Positions 25,836 through 35,377 are shown, counted from the stretch's first letter. The stretch is 64,000 nt of DNA from Halobacteriales archaeon QS_8_69_26 (GCA_003023195.1 PXRX01000035.1:58910-122909), one strand, 5' to 3'. Translations and numbers: made by a program. The notes: generated from the sequence alone by a model not told the origin.

Positions 25836-28172
25836 ATGGACGACGCGCCGGACTCGCCGTTCGGGGACCCGGTCGAGCGCCGGGAGGACCCCGCCCTGCT
25901 CACCGGGCGGGCGGAGTACACCGACGACATCGGGGCGCCGGACGCCGCACACCTCGCGTTCGTCCGGAGCCAGTACGGCCACGCACGGATCGAGGGGGTG
26001 GACCTCGCGCCGGCGACGGACGTCGACGGGGTGGTGGCCGCCTACGATGCGTCCGATCTGGCGGCCTCGGACGCACCGATGGTCCTCCCGGTGTCGAGTT
26101 CGCGGATGGACGCCGACGTGCCGGGCCACCCCGTCCTGGCCGACGACCGGGTCCGCTACCAGGGGCAACCGATCGCGGCCGTGGTCGCCGAGGACCGCTA
26201 TTCCGCCCGGGACGGGGTCGAGGCCGTCGCCGTCGAGTACGACCGACTCGACGCGGTCGTCGAGGCCGACGGGGCGACCGACCCCGACGCCCCGACGCTG
26301 TTCGAGGCCGCGCCCGACAACGTCGCCGTCGAGGGGGAGATGGGCGACGGGGCGGCGGCCGACGCCGCCATCGCCGAGGCCGACCGGGTCGTCGACCTGG
26401 ACCTGGTGAACAACCGGCTCATCCCGAACGCCATGGAGCCACGGGCGGCGCTGGCCCGGTGGGACCCGGCCGACGAACGCCTGACCGTCGAGATGACGAC
26501 CCAGGTCCCCCACCGGCACCGGTCGAAGCTGTCGAGTACCCTGGGGATCCCCGAGCGGAAGATACGGGTCCGGGCGCCGGACGTCGGCGGCGGGTTCGGC
26601 CACAAGGGCCACCACCACCCGGGCGAGGCGATGGCGGCCTGGGCGGCCCGGGAACTGGACCGGCCGGTCCGGTGGACGGCCACCCGCACGGAGAACTACC
26701 TCGCCGGGGCCCACGGCCGGGACCACGTCACGACCGCCGAACTCGGCGTCGACGAGGACGGCCGGATCCGGGGACTGCGCGTCGAGACCCACGCCGCGGT
26801 CGGCGGCTACGCCCTGGGGGCCGGACCGCTACTGGCCGGGTGGTACGGCCGCCTGCTGTCGAGCCAGTACGACGTCGGGACGATCCACTGCCGGTCGCGG
26901 GCGGTGTTCACCAACACGGCGCCGGTCCACTCCTACCGGGGGGCCGGGCGGCCCGAGGCCGTCTACGTCACCGAGCGACTGGTCGACCTGGCCGCCCGCG
27001 AACTCGGGATGGACCCCGTCGAACTCCGCCGGCGGAACCTGATCGGCGCCGAGGAGTTCCCCCACGAGACGCCGACGGGCGCGACCTACGACAGCGGCGA
27101 CTACGAGCGGGCACTGGACCTCGCCCTGGACCGGGCCGGCTACGACGAGGCCCGCGAGCGGTCGGGCGAACGGGACGAGGACGGCCGGTACGTCGGCGTG
27201 GGCGTGGCCTGCTACGTCGAGTCCATCGCCGGCGGGTTCGAGAGCGGCGTCGTCCGGGTCGACCCCTCCGGGGGGGTGACGGTCCTCGCCGGGACCCACT
27301 CCCACGGGCAGGGCCACGGGACGACCTACGCCCAGGTGGTCGCCGACCGCCTCGGGGTCGACCGGGGGGACGTCGAGGTGGTCGAGGGCGACACGGAGTC
27401 GGTCCCACAGGGCACCGGGACGTTCGGCTCCCGGAGCGCGATGGTCGGCGGGAGCGCCGTCGCCGAGAGCGCCGACGAGGTGGCCGAGACGGCCCGCCGG
27501 ATCGCGGCTCACGAACTGGAGGCCGCCCCGGAAGACGTCGAACTCGCCGACGGCGAGTTCCAGGTCGCCGGCGCCCCCGACCGGTCGGTGCCCTTCGCCG
27601 AGGTGGCCGGGTCGGCCTACCGCGGGCCGCTCCCCGACGGCGTCGACCGGGGGCTGGAGGCGACCACCTTCTTCGAGCCCGACGGCGGTGCCTACACCTT
27701 CGGGACCCACGTCGCCGTCGTCGCGGTCGACCCGGCAACCGGCGACGTCGACGTCGAGCGGTACGTCGCCGTCGACGACTGCGGCGAGCGGATCAACCCC
27801 CGGATCGTCGAGGGGCAGGTCCACGGCGGCATCGCCCAGGGGATCGGACAGGCGCTCTACGAGCGGGCCGAGTACGACGACAACGGCCAGCTCGTGACCG
27901 GCTCCCTCCAGGACTACGCGGTGCCCAAGAGCGTCCACCTCCCCGAGTTCGAGACCGACGGGACGGTCACCCCCAGCCCCACCAACCCCCTCGGCGTGAA
28001 GGGCATCGGCGAGGCCGGCACCATCGCGGCGCCCCCCGCCGTCGTCAACGCCGTCGCCGACGCGCTGTCCCCCGTCGGGGTCGACCACGTCGACATGCCG
28101 CTCACCGCCGAGCGGGTCTGGCGGCGGATCCACGAACGACGGACGAACCGAGGACGGCGGATCCACGAGTGA
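25836..28172 (+). CDS. Xanthine dehydrogenase-family molybdopterin-binding large subunit
   Basis: A 778-residue protein of the xanthine oxidase / aldehyde oxidase / CODH large-subunit family. The N-terminal hammerhead domain (RREDPALLTGRAEYTDD) and the cofactor-binding domains (APDVGGGFGHKG, HGQGHGTTYAQ, QGTGTFGSRS) are complete, and the catalytic Glu lies in GVKGIGEAGT near the end. The active-site loop reads SYRGAGR, the form seen in aldehyde/purine-type hydroxylases, not the Cys-containing loop of true CO dehydrogenase. The FAD and 2Fe-2S subunits that normally accompany it are not adjacent. A hydroxylase of unknown substrate is the best call. Confidence 0.88.
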   Translation: MDDAPDSPFGDPVERREDPALLTGRAEYTDDIGAPDAAHLAFVRSQYGHARIEGVDLAPATDVDGVVAAYDASDLAASDAPMVLPVSSSRMDADVPGHPVLADDRVRYQGQPIAAVVAEDRYSARDGVEAVAVEYDRLDAVVEADGATDPDAPTLFEAAPDNVAVEGEMGDGAAADAAIAEADRVVDLDLVNNRLIPNAMEPRAALARWDPADERLTVEMTTQVPHRHRSKLSSTLGIPERKIRVRAPDVGGGFGHKGHHHPGEAMAAWAARELDRPVRWTATRTENYLAGAHGRDHVTTAELGVDEDGRIRGLRVETHAAVGGYALGAGPLLAGWYGRLLSSQYDVGTIHCRSRAVFTNTAPVHSYRGAGRPEAVYVTERLVDLAARELGMDPVELRRRNLIGAEEFPHETPTGATYDSGDYERALDLALDRAGYDEARERSGERDEDGRYVGVGVACYVESIAGGFESGVVRVDPSGGVTVLAGTHSHGQGHGTTYAQVVADRLGVDRGDVEVVEGDTESVPQGTGTFGSRSAMVGGSAVAESADEVAETARRIAAHELEAAPEDVELADGEFQVAGAPDRSVPFAEVAGSAYRGPLPDGVDRGLEATTFFEPDGGAYTFGTHVAVVAVDPATGDVDVERYVAVDDCGERINPRIVEGQVHGGIAQGIGQALYERAEYDDNGQLVTGSLQDYAVPKSVHLPEFETDGTVTPSPTNPLGVKGIGEAGTIAAPPAVVNAVADALSPVGVDHVDMPLTAERVWRRIHERRTNRGRRIHE

Positions 28173-28207
28173 CGTCGCGCACCTCATCCGCCCGGTTGGG
28201 CACCAGC

Positions 28208-28215
28208 ATTAATAC
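28208..28215 (+). promoter_or_regulatory. TATA box of the histidine kinase gene
   Basis: ATTAATAC, 28 bp before the ATG at 28243, a standard distance for haloarchaeal promoters. Confidence 0.6.
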
Positions 28216-28242
28216 CGACGGTGACAAACGTTCGATAATCGG

Positions 28243-30165
28243 ATGACCGCCGAGGACGGCCCGGGATCGGCGTCCGACGGCTCCGTCGCGGTGCTCCTCG
28301 TCGACGGCGACGGCGAGTTCCTCGACCGGGCGACCAGGGCCCTGGAGGCCGAGGACGAGCGACTGGTGGTCCACCCCGAACGACGGATCGAGGCGGCGCT
28401 GGACCGCCTCGACGGTGCCGACGTCGACTGCGTCGTCAGCGACCACCGTCTCCCGGACGGGGACGCCCTGGAGTTCCTCGACGCGGTCCGGATGCGGGTC
28501 CCGGACCTCCCGTTCCTCCTGTTCACCGCCGAGGAGTCGGAGTCCCTCGCCGACGAGGCCCTCTCCGCGGGCGTCACCGACTACGTCCGGCGGTGTGGCG
28601 ACGCCGACCTGTCCATCCTGGCGAACCGGGTCGTCGCGGCGGTCGAGTCCTACCGGACCCGCCGGCGACTCGACCGACAGAGCGACCTCTTCGAGCGGAC
28701 CCAGCGCCTCGCCTCGGTCGGGGGCTGGGAGTACGACCTTCGGACCGAGTCCCTCCGGTGGACCGACGAGGTGCGCCGGATCCACGGCGTGGACGAGGAG
28801 TTCGATCCGACCCTGGAGTCGGGCATCGAGTTCTACCACCCGGACGACAGGGCGGCGATCCGCGAGGCCTTCGAGGCGGCGGTCGAGGAGGGCGACCCCT
28901 TCCAGGAGGAACTACGGATCGTCGGGTCCGACGGCGACGTTCGGTGGGTCCAGACCCGCGGCGAGCGCCGGCCCGACGACGAGGACCCCGCCTTCGTCAG
29001 GGGGTCGATACAGGACGTCACCGACCACAAGCGCCGGGAACGACAGCTCCGGGAGAGCATGGAAACCATCGAGGCGCTCCACCGCGCGGCGACGGAGATA
29101 GCCGCCGCGGAGGACCCGGAGGCCGTCGCCGGGCGGACCGTCGAGGCCGCCGCGACCCTGCTGGACTTCCGGCTGTGTAGCGTGCTCCTGTACGACGACG
29201 GGTACCTCGAACCGGTGGCCATCTCGGAAGGTGCACCGCCCGACGCCGCCCGGCGCGTCCCGGTCGCCGAGGGCGAGGGTGGGCTGGCGGGCAAGACCTA
29301 CCGGACCGGGGAGAGCTACGTCGTCGACCACGTCGAATCCGACGACGACAGTGACCCCGCCAAGGACGACTACCGGTCGGGGCTCAGCGTCGCCGTCGGC
29401 GACCGCGGCGTGTTCCAGGCCGTCTCGACCGACCCCGAGGCGTTCGACGGGGACGACGTCGAACTCGCGGAACTGCTGGTCGCCCACACCGCCAGTGCGC
29501 TGGACCGGCTTGACCGCGAACGGGAACTCCGCCGGCAGAACGAGCGCCTGGACCAGTTCGCGCGGGTCGTCTCCCACGACCTCCGGAACCCCATCGAGGT
29601 GGTCCGCGCGGAACTCGGCCTCGCGCGGGAGACCGACGACCTCTCCCGCCTGGACGCCGCCGAGGACGCCCTCGACCGGATGGAACGGATCATCGACGAC
29701 CTGCTGACCCTCGGCAGGGCGGGTCGGCGGGTCGGGGACATGGTGCCGGTCGACCTGGGAACCGTCGTCCGGGAGTCCTGGGATACCGTCGCGACCGACG
29801 ACGCCACCCTGCAGGCCGAACTGTCCGACGGCTACGCCGTCGAGGCCGACCGCGGCCGCCTCCGACAGGCGCTGGCGAACCTCTTCCGGAACTCGGTCGA
29901 ACACGCTTCCGACGACCACGACGGGATCACGGTCCGGGTGGGCCCGACCGACGGCGGGTTCTACGTCGAGGACGACGGGCCCGGGATCCCGCCCGGGGAA
30001 CGGGACGAGGTGTTCGACCCGGGCTACACCCCCGGGAACGACGGGACCGGCCTCGGACTCGCCATCGTCAAGGGCATCGTCGAGGCCCACGGCTGGCACG
30101 TGACCGTGACCGGGGGCACTGACGGCGGCGCACGGTTCGAGGTGGCGACGGACGGCATCCAGTAG
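28243..30165 (+). CDS. Sensor histidine kinase, REC-PAS-GAF-HisKA-HATPase
   Basis: A 640-residue soluble signalling protein. Residues about 15-125 form a receiver-like domain with the phospho-acceptor region [14 protein letters not shown], but the conserved Lys after the last strand is replaced (DYVRRCGD), so phosphorylation may be altered. A PAS domain spans about 150-265, GAF 275-430. The dimerisation helix has the phospho-His in [13 protein letters not shown], and the ATPase domain has N (FRNSVEH), DDGPGIPP and [12 protein letters not shown]. Such haloarchaeal kinases sense cytoplasmic cues; ligand and partner regulator are unknown. Confidence 0.9.
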   Translation: MTAEDGPGSASDGSVAVLLVDGDGEFLDRATRALEAEDERLVVHPERRIEAALDRLDGADVDCVVSDHRLPDGDALEFLDAVRMRVPDLPFLLFTAEESESLADEALSAGVTDYVRRCGDADLSILANRVVAAVESYRTRRRLDRQSDLFERTQRLASVGGWEYDLRTESLRWTDEVRRIHGVDEEFDPTLESGIEFYHPDDRAAIREAFEAAVEEGDPFQEELRIVGSDGDVRWVQTRGERRPDDEDPAFVRGSIQDVTDHKRRERQLRESMETIEALHRAATEIAAAEDPEAVAGRTVEAAATLLDFRLCSVLLYDDGYLEPVAISEGAPPDAARRVPVAEGEGGLAGKTYRTGESYVVDHVESDDDSDPAKDDYRSGLSVAVGDRGVFQAVSTDPEAFDGDDVELAELLVAHTASALDRLDRERELRRQNERLDQFARVVSHDLRNPIEVVRAELGLARETDDLSRLDAAEDALDRMERIIDDLLTLGRAGRRVGDMVPVDLGTVVRESWDTVATDDATLQAELSDGYAVEADRGRLRQALANLFRNSVEHASDDHDGITVRVGPTDGGFYVEDDGPGIPPGERDEVFDPGYTPGNDGTGLGLAIVKGIVEAHGWHVTVTGGTDGGARFEVATDGIQ

Positions 30166-30182
30166 GTCCGGGGCCCCGCCGG

Positions 30183-30340
30183 CCGGGATCCGTCCACCGA
30201 CTCCGTCACCTCCGGGATCCGTCCACTGACTCCGTCACCTCCGGGATCCGTCCACTGACTCCGTCACCTCCGGGATCCGTCCACCGACTCCGTCACCTCC
30301 GGGATCCGTCCACCGATCCCGTCGCCTCCGGGAACCGTCC
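30183..30340 (+). repeat. 29-bp tandem repeat, about 5.4 copies
   Basis: Units start at 30183, 30212, 30241, 30270, 30299 and 30328, each CCGGGATCCGTCCAC plus GACTCCGTCACCT or a close variant. It begins 17 bp after the kinase stop codon, and with its flanks fills the 320-bp gap before the second aIF1A gene. Confidence 0.93.
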
Positions 30341-30457
30341 GCTGGTTCCACCCCCGATCCTCGCTGGGACCGGTCCGGACGTGTCAGTGATCCGTTCGAT
30401 AGGATCGGATTTCGCCCCCGGGCCGCGTGTCCGGCTAGCACGCCACACTGAAACGAG

Positions 30458-30463
30458 TTATAC
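30458..30463 (+). promoter_or_regulatory. TATA box of the second aIF1A gene
   Basis: TTATAC with an upstream GAAACG (BRE-like), 23 bp before the ATG at 30486. Confidence 0.6.
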
Positions 30464-30485
30464 GTGTGGAGCCCGTAGGGTGACC

Positions 30486-30770
30486 ATGACAGAAGAAAAC
30501 GGCAGGCGGAACCTCCGCATGCCGAGCGACGACGAGATGTTCGCTGTCGTGACCGAACACAACGGCGGCAACCACGTACGCGTCCAGTGCGAGGACGGCG
30601 AGAACCGGATGGGCCGGATCCCCGGCCGAATGAAGTACCGCATCTGGATCGAAGAAGGCGACGTCGTCCTCGTCGAACCCTGGGACTGGCAGGACGAGAA
30701 GGCAAACATCGAGTGGCGCTACGACGGCCAGGACGCCGCACAGCTCCGGGCCGAGGGCCACATCCAGTAA
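30486..30770 (+). CDS. eif1A: Translation initiation factor aIF1A, copy 2
   Basis: A 94-residue aIF1A. The core matches copy 1 ([51 protein letters not shown]) while the surface-exposed segments differ. Two aIF1A genes per genome are known in haloarchaea, and this one stands alone with its own promoter. Whether the two have separate roles is not known. Its 3' end faces the remains of an aldo/keto reductase gene. Confidence 0.92.
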   Translation: MTEENGRRNLRMPSDDEMFAVVTEHNGGNHVRVQCEDGENRMGRIPGRMKYRIWIEEGDVVLVEPWDWQDEKANIEWRYDGQDAAQLRAEGHIQ

Positions 30771-30861
30771 CCGGATCTCTCCGATCGACGACTTTTCGGC
30801 TGCTGCACCCCGAGCGACGGCTCCGTCTGTCGGTTCGACCGGAAATGGTCCCGCCGGACGC

Positions 30862-31499
30862 TCACTGCCGCCACGGCGCGCCCGGCCCGTCGACCACGCG
30901 CTCCTCCCGGTCGATGGCCGCGATGCGGTCCCGGTTCTCGTCGTCCAGTTCCAGGTCCCGGGCCGCGAAGTTCTCCGCGACGTGAGCCCGTGCTCGCGGG
31001 CCAGTTCACGGAGTTCCGCCTGCTGTAACAGGGGATGGCACTCCACCTGGTGGGCGAACAGCGGCGAGTCCAGCCGCTCGATGGCCGTCTCGACCTGGTC
31101 GGGGCGGCTGTTGCACATGCCGACCTCCCGGACCAGGCCCTCCGCCCGGAGGTGGTTGAGCGCCGGCAGCGTCCCGTCCGGGTCGTAGGTCGTGTCCGGC
31201 CAGTGAACGTACAGCAGGTCGATGGCGTCGACCCCCAGGCGGTCGGCGCTGGCGCGGGCGTGGTCGACGACGTCGTCGTACGCCAGGTTGTCCGACCAGA
31301 GCTTGGTCGCCACCACGACCGCCTCGCGGTCGACCGAAGACGCCCGGATCCCGTCCCTGACCACCGCCTCGTTGTCGTACACATCCGCGGTATCGACGTG
31401 CCGGTACCCGTGGTCGAGCGCGTACGCGACGGTCTCGGGGCTCGCCTGGGACTCCTCGCTCTCGTAGGTTCCCAGGCCGATCGGTGGCAGTTCGTCCAT
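30862..31499 (-). pseudogene. Aldo/keto reductase, internally deleted and frameshifted
   Basis: The first 190 codons encode a normal NADPH-dependent aldo/keto reductase: GLGTYES, the catalytic Asp/Tyr in HVDTADVYDNE, Lys in ATKLWS, His in YVHWPD, then HQVECHPLLQQAELRELAREHG. The frame then jumps: the next bases, read in another frame, give HVAENFAARDLELDDEN and a proper C-terminus ending DGPGAPWRQ at 30862. About 60-70 residues between these parts, including the usual SPLA and IPKAT segments, are missing. The net change is not a multiple of three, so the gene is broken. A palindrome copy lies 57 bp upstream. Confidence 0.85.
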
Positions 31500-31555
31500 G
31501 GAACGGTGTTCGCCGGGGTCACCTTCAGCGTGTGGGCCCCGCTGGCGGGATCAAT

Positions 31556-31575
31556 TTACGGTAACGTTACTGTAA
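31556..31575. promoter_or_regulatory. Palindrome copy d (TTACGGTAA-CG-TTACTGTAA)
   Basis: One mismatched position in the left arm. It lies 57 bp upstream of the broken aldo/keto reductase and 75 bp upstream of the divergent gene at 31651, so it could serve both. Confidence 0.78.
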
Positions 31576-31650
31576 AACTGGCACCGGCGTCCGGACGTGG
31601 TCTCGGGTCGGTGCAGTAGCGTTAAGACGGCCCGACGCTTCCGTTCCGTC

Positions 31651-32274
31651 GTGCCAGACGAACCGGTTTCGTTGCTCACGAACGACCAGCGCCGGCGACT
31701 CTCGGGGGGCGACGCCGACGCCGAGGCGGCCGAGGAGGGCCAGGACCGCCAGGCGATCCGGGAGCGGGTCACCGCCGGCCTGGGTGACTTCGAGCACCTG
31801 GTCGACTACCCCGACGAGGAGTTCGAACTCGCCCTAGAAGCGGTGGACGACGAGGAACTCACCCGGACCCTCGCCGAGATGCGGGTGGTCGAGGAGCGGA
31901 TCCGGCTGTTGCGAGGGATCGAGGGCGACGCCGTCGTCGCGTCGGCCCGGAACGCCGTCGCGGCGGTCGACGCCGACGGCGCCGCGACGCTCGGCCGGGT
32001 CGAGTTCCACACGACGGCGGAGCAACGCGAACTGGCCGAACGCGAGGCGGGGACGAGTCCGTGGCTGGAGCGGGCGGAGGCGCTGTTGCAGTTCGGCCTC
32101 CTCTTCCTGGTCGTCTCGTTCGTCGTCGCGTTCCTCGCGCCCGACGCGTCGTCCGGGCCGGTCGGCAGCGCCCCGTTCCTGATCGGGTCCCTCGCGGTCG
32201 CCGCCGGCCTCGTCATCGTCGGGCTCCGCGGGGTCAAACACGACCTCGTGCCGGCCGTCCGGGGGTTCCTGTAG
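31651..32274 (+). CDS. Haloarchaeal membrane-anchored protein of unknown function
   Basis: A 207-residue protein. The N-terminal part (LLTNDQRRRLSGG, then RQAIRERVTAGLGDFEHLVDYPDEEFELALE) recalls a haloarchaeal family in which such segments appear as small helical, possibly DNA- or protein-binding domains. A second helical block follows (near 80-110), and the C-terminus has two transmembrane helices (near 145-167 and 174-193). No catalytic motif. The GTG at 31651 gives PDEPVSLLTNDQ, a plausible start; upstream codons overlap the divergent promoter. Confidence 0.7.
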   Translation: MPDEPVSLLTNDQRRRLSGGDADAEAAEEGQDRQAIRERVTAGLGDFEHLVDYPDEEFELALEAVDDEELTRTLAEMRVVEERIRLLRGIEGDAVVASARNAVAAVDADGAATLGRVEFHTTAEQRELAEREAGTSPWLERAEALLQFGLLFLVVSFVVAFLAPDASSGPVGSAPFLIGSLAVAAGLVIVGLRGVKHDLVPAVRGFL

Positions 32275-32418
32275 GCCCCGACTGCCCCGCTCCGCCGGAT
32301 CCGGCGGCCCCGGGACCACCTCCGATCCCGGCGCGAGCGCCCGGTGATCCCCTGGCCACGCAATCGTCGGGTGAACGCCCGAAAGCGGGGGTGCGTGGAC
32401 CGTCCCTCCGAAACGGGC

Positions 32419-32426
32419 TAATTATG
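32419..32426 (+). promoter_or_regulatory. TATA box of the ROK kinase gene
   Basis: TAATTATG preceded by CGAAAC (BRE), 27 bp before the ATG at 32453. Confidence 0.65.
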
Positions 32427-32452
32427 TACCGCCGGGTCCGCCAACCGTGTAG

Positions 32453-33421
32453 ATGAGCGTCTACGCAGGCGTCGACCTCGGCGCGACGTCGCTCCGGGCG
32501 GTCGTCGCCGGCCCCGACGGCGAGGTCCGGGGCCGGTCCCGCCGGGAGACGCCCCGTGGCCCGACCGGGATCGACGTGACCGAGGCGGTGCTGTCGGTCC
32601 TCCGGGCGGCCTGCGACGAGGCCGGGGTCGACCCCTCCGACGTGCGTGCGGTCGGCATCGCTTCCATCGGTCCGCTCGACCTGGCGGCCGGTGCCGTCGT
32701 GGACCCCGCGAACCTCCCCGACTCCATCGACTCGATCCCGCTCCGGGGACCGGTCGAGCAACTTGTCGGCGGCGAGGTCCGCCTCCACAACGACGCCGTT
32801 GCAGGGGTGATCGGCGAACGCTACTACAGCGACCGCACCCCGGACGACATGGTGTACCTGACCATCTCCTCGGGGATCGGGGCCGGGATCACGGTCGACG
32901 GACACGTCCTGACCGGGTGGGACGGCAACGCCGGCGAGGTGGGTCACTACGTGGTCGACCCGCGGGGCCGGCGCACCTGTGGCTGTGGCCGGGACGGGCA
33001 CTGGGAGGCGTACTGCTCGGGGGACAACATCCCGGGGTACGCCCGACTGCTGGCCGACGACGACCCCGCGGCCGCCGAGTCCTCCGACCTCGCCCTGGAC
33101 GGCGAGTTGACGGCGGCGGACGTCTTCGCCAGCGCGGAGGCGGGCGACCCCTTCGCCGAACACGTCCTGGACCAGGTGGCCCACTGGAACGCCATCGGCG
33201 TCACCAACGTCGTCCACGCCTTCGCCCCCCTCGTGATCCACGTCGGCGGGTCGGTCGCGCTCCACAACCCCGAGCAGGTGCTGGACCCGATCCGCGAGCG
33301 GGTCTCGGAGATGGTGATGACCAACGTCCCGGAGATAAACCGCACCGAACTCGGCGACGAGGTGGTCGTCCGGGGCGCCCTCGCCAGCGCGATCACCGGA
33401 GGGACCGGCGCTCGCGGGTGA
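32453..33421 (+). CDS. ROK family sugar kinase / glucokinase-like protein
   Basis: A 322-residue ASKHA-fold kinase. The phosphate-binding DLGATSLRAVV starts at residue 8; the catalytic region is HNDAVAGVIGERYY, with ISSGIGAGITVDG and the ROK zinc motif CGCGRDGHWEAYCSG near 178-192, followed by IHVGGSVALH. Haloarchaeal members of this family have been assigned glucokinase activity; other hexoses are possible. A clear promoter is present and the gene appears to be transcribed alone. Length and motifs are complete. Confidence 0.85.
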   Translation: MSVYAGVDLGATSLRAVVAGPDGEVRGRSRRETPRGPTGIDVTEAVLSVLRAACDEAGVDPSDVRAVGIASIGPLDLAAGAVVDPANLPDSIDSIPLRGPVEQLVGGEVRLHNDAVAGVIGERYYSDRTPDDMVYLTISSGIGAGITVDGHVLTGWDGNAGEVGHYVVDPRGRRTCGCGRDGHWEAYCSGDNIPGYARLLADDDPAAAESSDLALDGELTAADVFASAEAGDPFAEHVLDQVAHWNAIGVTNVVHAFAPLVIHVGGSVALHNPEQVLDPIRERVSEMVMTNVPEINRTELGDEVVVRGALASAITGGTGARG

Positions 33422-33449
33422 TTCCCCGGCCCGGTCGTCCCCGGGCGGT

Positions 33450-33540
33450 CCCCGGTCGTTCCGGCCTGGTCGTCCCCCCCACCGATCCCCGGTCGTTCCG
33501 GCCTGGTCGTCCCCCCCACCGATCCCCGGTCGTCCCCGGC
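33450..33540 (+). repeat. 37-bp tandem repeat, about 2.4 copies
   Basis: Units start at 33450, 33487 and 33524 (CCCCGGTCGTTCCGGCCTGG then CGTCCCCCCCACCGAT). It lies between the ROK gene and the LVIVD gene. Confidence 0.88.
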
Positions 33541-33627
33541 CCGGTCGCGCCCGCCAGATCGCACCCGTCCCACCGCAAGGTCCGGGATCCGAATTCTATC
33601 CGGGTGACTTGCACTCGAAAGGAACCA

Positions 33628-33633
33628 TTTATA
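33628..33633 (+). promoter_or_regulatory. TATA box of the LVIVD protein gene
   Basis: TTTATA preceded by CGAAAGGAACC (BRE-like), 29 bp before the ATG at 33657; a nearly leaderless message is expected. Confidence 0.7.
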
Positions 33634-33656
33634 CCTCTCCCCCACTGGGATACCCT

Positions 33657-35201
33657 ATGCGACGCAGAGCCCTCCTTCGTGCGGCCGGCCTGGGGGCCGG
33701 CACGCTCGCCCTTCCGGGGATCGCGACCGCGTCGGTCGGTTCCGGGGGAGACGCGGAGTTCACCGAGGTCGCGCGCTGGCGGCCGAGCGACCAGGACGAC
33801 CAGTGGGACGACGTCTGGCGCGGCTTCCTGACGCTCCACGACGTGACCGTGGTGGGCGACCGCGCGTACTGCGCCTACTGGGACGCCGGGACCTGGATGC
33901 TCGACGTCTCGGACCCGGCGGCGCCGTCGGTCCTCGGCCGGGTGGCCGACTACGACTACGACGAACTCGCAGAGATGTCCGAGGACTCGGCCCGGCGCTC
34001 GACGGAGCGTATCGAGTCCCCCGGCAACGACCACTACGCCGACGCAAACGAGGAGGGGACCCTCCTGGCGGTCGGCGCCGAGGGGTGGGACGTCCCCTCG
34101 ACCGAGACGCCCGGCCCGGGTGGGATCCGGCTGTACGACATTACCGACACGGCGTTCACCGAGGAACTGACGCGGATCCCACACCCCCGCGCCGACGACG
34201 AGACCAGGGGTGGGACCTGGGTGACCGCCCACAACTTCGAACTGGTGGGCGACCGGCTCTACTCCTCGTGGTACCAGGGTGGGGTGATGGTCCACGACGT
34301 CTCCGACCCGGCGAACCCGGAACTGCGGGCCTGGTGGCGGGACCCCGACGAGGCCGGCTTCTGGGCCGCCCAGGCCCTCGAACCCGGCGAGACGTTCGTC
34401 GCCAGCAGCATCACCCGCCTGGGCACCACGCCCGGACTGTACGTGTTCCCCGACCGGAAGGGTCGGCAGGCGGACCCGCCGTCGCTCGGAGCGTCCCAGG
34501 AGTTCGAGGCGCCCGAGGGCGACGAACCGTACGAGCCGCTGTCGTTCCTGGAGGTCGAGGGGACCATCGAGGCGGTCGTCGGCGACGACCGCGAGACGGT
34601 CTACCTCGCGGTCTCCGACGGGTTCGTGGCCGTCGACGTCTCGGATCCGGCCGACCCGTCGGTGCTGGCCGAACGCCGGAGGCTACTCGCCGACCGCACC
34701 GGCGGCCCGATGGAGCAGGTGTGGGACCTGGCCGTCGACGGCGACCGCCTCGTCGTCGCCGGCCCGGCAAACGCCGGCTTCCTGAAGGGCTTTCTCGTCT
34801 TCGACGTCTCCGACCCCGCGGAACCGGAGCAACTCGGCCAGTTCTACGGCACCAGCCACCCGATCCACAACGTCGAACTGGCCGACGGCCACGCCTACCT
34901 CACGGGCAACGGTCTCCAGGGTAACCCACTGGTCGTCGTCGACGTCTCGGACCCGACCGAGCGGACGCCAACCGCGACGCCGACGGCCACTCCGACGCCG
35001 ACGGCGACGCCGACCGCGACCCCGACGACGACGCCTACCGCAACCCCGACGGCCACGACGAACCCGACGACGGACGATCCGGCCACGACGACCGAGGACG
35101 GCGGCGACGGTGGCGGAATTCCGGGCTTCGGCGTCCTCGCGGCCCTGGGCGGGATCGGTGTCGGGGCCTACCGCTACCTCCGGGACGACGACGGGGAGTA
35201 G
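33657..35201 (+). CDS. Secreted LVIVD-repeat protein with PGF-CTERM anchor
   Basis: A 514-residue surface protein. The N-terminus MRRRALLRAAGLGAGTLALPG is a Tat-like leader. Residues 30-440 hold LVIVD-type beta-propeller repeats (for example LDVSDPAAPSVLGRVADY, VHDVSDPANPELRAW, VDVSDPADPSVLAER). A Thr/Pro/Ala-rich linker (about 445-480, repeats of TPTAT) leads to the PGF-CTERM tail GIPGFGVLAALGGIGVGAYRYLRDDD, which archaeosortase is expected to cleave and replace with a lipid. Choice-of-anchor proteins like this are displayed on the S-layer; the ligand is unknown. Confidence 0.87.
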   Translation: MRRRALLRAAGLGAGTLALPGIATASVGSGGDAEFTEVARWRPSDQDDQWDDVWRGFLTLHDVTVVGDRAYCAYWDAGTWMLDVSDPAAPSVLGRVADYDYDELAEMSEDSARRSTERIESPGNDHYADANEEGTLLAVGAEGWDVPSTETPGPGGIRLYDITDTAFTEELTRIPHPRADDETRGGTWVTAHNFELVGDRLYSSWYQGGVMVHDVSDPANPELRAWWRDPDEAGFWAAQALEPGETFVASSITRLGTTPGLYVFPDRKGRQADPPSLGASQEFEAPEGDEPYEPLSFLEVEGTIEAVVGDDRETVYLAVSDGFVAVDVSDPADPSVLAERRRLLADRTGGPMEQVWDLAVDGDRLVVAGPANAGFLKGFLVFDVSDPAEPEQLGQFYGTSHPIHNVELADGHAYLTGNGLQGNPLVVVDVSDPTERTPTATPTATPTPTATPTATPTTTPTATPTATTNPTTDDPATTTEDGGDGGGIPGFGVLAALGGIGVGAYRYLRDDDGE

Positions 35202-35272
35202 GGGGACCGCGCCCGCCGGTCGTCACCCGCGATCAATCCCTCGTTGGCCGTGCCCCACGGGGATCCCGGGAT

Positions 35273-35377
35273 CAGTCCCCGTCCCCGGAGCCGTCGCCGT
35301 TCAGTCCCCGTCCCCGGAGCCGTCGCCGTTCAGTCCCCGTCCCCGGAGCCGTCGCCGTTCAGTCCCCGTCCCCGGTA
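35273..35377 (-). repeat. 29-bp tandem repeat, about 3.6 copies, forming a gene's 3' end
   Basis: Units start at 35273, 35302, 35331 and 35360 (CAGTCCCCGTCCCCGGAGCC plus GTCGCCGTT). The last two units encode the C-terminus of the methyltransferase-like gene on the minus strand; its stop codon is the TGA created at 35330-35332, the boundary between two units. Confidence 0.92.

Noticed and set aside
25836..28172. Aerobic CO dehydrogenase large subunit CoxL
   Set aside because: The active-site loop is SYRGAGR and lacks the Cys-containing motif of true CoxL; partner genes coxM and coxS are absent.
24845..28246. Plus-strand open frame of over 1100 codons across the MBL and hydroxylase genes
   Set aside because: Low-complexity Arg/Gly/Pro product; the real genes are in other frames.
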